A stretch of 64,000 nucleotides of DNA from Aliiruegeria lutimaris (lineage in GTDB: Bacteria; Pseudomonadota; Alphaproteobacteria; Rhodobacterales; Rhodobacteraceae). The notes below the pieces were generated by a model that made no database searches, was not told the origin of the DNA, and worked only from the letters and a program-made list of their open reading frames with translations. The stretch is from NCBI RefSeq assembly GCF_900099935.1, contig NZ_FNEK01000023.1, forward strand, positions 1 through 64,000, read 5' to 3'. Every line of letters begins with the position of its first letter. Positions within the stretch are counted from its first letter, which is position 1. The position numbers and the translations under genes are program-made. Positions 63,769 through 64,000 of this stretch are shown here, piece after piece.

Positions 63769-64000
63769 ATGAGTGAGAGCGACCTGGGTTTTTTTGTGCT
63801 TCTGGCTCGACGCGAAAGCTTCGTCGAAACTGCGCGGGAGATTGGGATCACAGCTTCGGCCGTCAGCCGCCGCCTGGCACGGCTGGAGGATCGGCTCGGG
63901 GTCCGACTGATGAACCGAACAACGCGGAGAGTCAGCCTGACTGGCGAAGGCGAGGCGTATTTCAGCAAGGCCATTCTGCTATTGGGGGAAATCGAAGAAC
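63769..64000 (+). CDS. LysR-family transcriptional regulator, N-terminal part (runs off the window)
   Basis: The first 77 residues of a LysR-type regulator. The winged helix-turn-helix is clear: GFFVLLARRESFVETAREIG, then ITASAVSRRLARLEDRLGVR, and LMNRTTRRVSLTGEGEAYF. The effector-binding domain lies beyond 64000. It is divergent from the tct operon, the usual position for a regulator of its neighbour, so it probably controls uptake and oxidation of the hydroxyacid. Confidence 0.92.
   Translation, partial: MSESDLGFFVLLARRESFVETAREIGITASAVSRRLARLEDRLGVRLMNRTTRRVSLTGEGEAYFSKAILLLGEIEE

Overview
The window looks like a chromosomal segment of a GC-rich alphaproteobacterium, most likely of the Rhodobacteraceae (Roseobacter group). 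The evidence is the gene content and order (obgE-proB-proA, a ChpT-type phosphotransferase beside a DUF3553 gene, the olsB-olsA ornithine-lipid pair, yicC-gmk, a PhoR without membrane segments, class II DAHP synthase), overlapping ATGA gene junctions, and an oriented GC-hairpin element with the motif CCCCCAGGATATTTT behind several genes. This assignment is inferred from content; no similarity search was run.

Layout. 1-653: end of an IS630-type transposase inserted in a patatin-like phospholipase gene, of which only the C-terminus remains. 0.7-3.9 kb: DUF502 protein, psuK-psuG pseudouridine degradation pair, cupin. 4.1-5.9 kb: rpsB-tsf with a clear terminator. 6.4-10.5 kb: aroQ overlapping an orphan LuxR-type regulator, an FAD oxidoreductase, a candidate rhodoquinone biosynthesis gene (rquA) and a small DksA/TraR zinc-finger gene. 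10.5-18.1 kb: complete Pho system (phoR, pstSCAB, phoU, phoB), with a three-repeat Pho box before pstS. 18.1-20.1 kb: acyltransferase-SGNH gene broken by an in-frame TAG and a 38-bp tandem duplication. 20.2-23.1 kb: gamma carbonic anhydrase, gmk and yicC, divergent from a PAS protein across a consensus CtrA site. 23.2-27.1 kb: class II DAHP synthase, GlxA-type regulator, PQQ sugar dehydrogenase. 27.3-32.8 kb: liv-type amino-acid ABC transporter operon carrying a small secreted protein of unknown function. 32.8-43.7 kb: conserved housekeeping genes (osmC, M32 carboxypeptidase, ctaA, trmJ, thiE-like, olsBA, DUF3553, chpT, proA, proB, obgE).

43.7-58.4 kb is an accessory catabolic island. It starts in an AT-rich non-coding stretch with a decayed LysR fragment just upstream of obgE and ends in IS6 and IS110 remnants. 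It holds a sugar ABC transporter, a LacI regulator, two extra Gfo/Idh/MocA dehydrogenases, an iolE-like gene and iolD-iolC-iolB-aldolase-iolG: a myo-inositol route lacking only iolA. The same 16-bp palindrome TTGCAACCGGTTGCAA lies in both divergent promoter regions (47.67 and 52.03 kb), which ties transporter, regulator and enzymes into one LacI regulon.

58.4-64.0 kb is a second carboxylic-acid island: two tartrate/D-malate dehydrogenase-like enzymes, a fused TctA-TctB permease and a TctC binding protein in one operon, divergent from a LysR regulator that runs off the window.

The features most worth following up are rquA, the LacI/iol regulon, the CtrA site before the PAS gene, the oriented 3' repeat element and the uncharacterised secreted protein in the liv operon.
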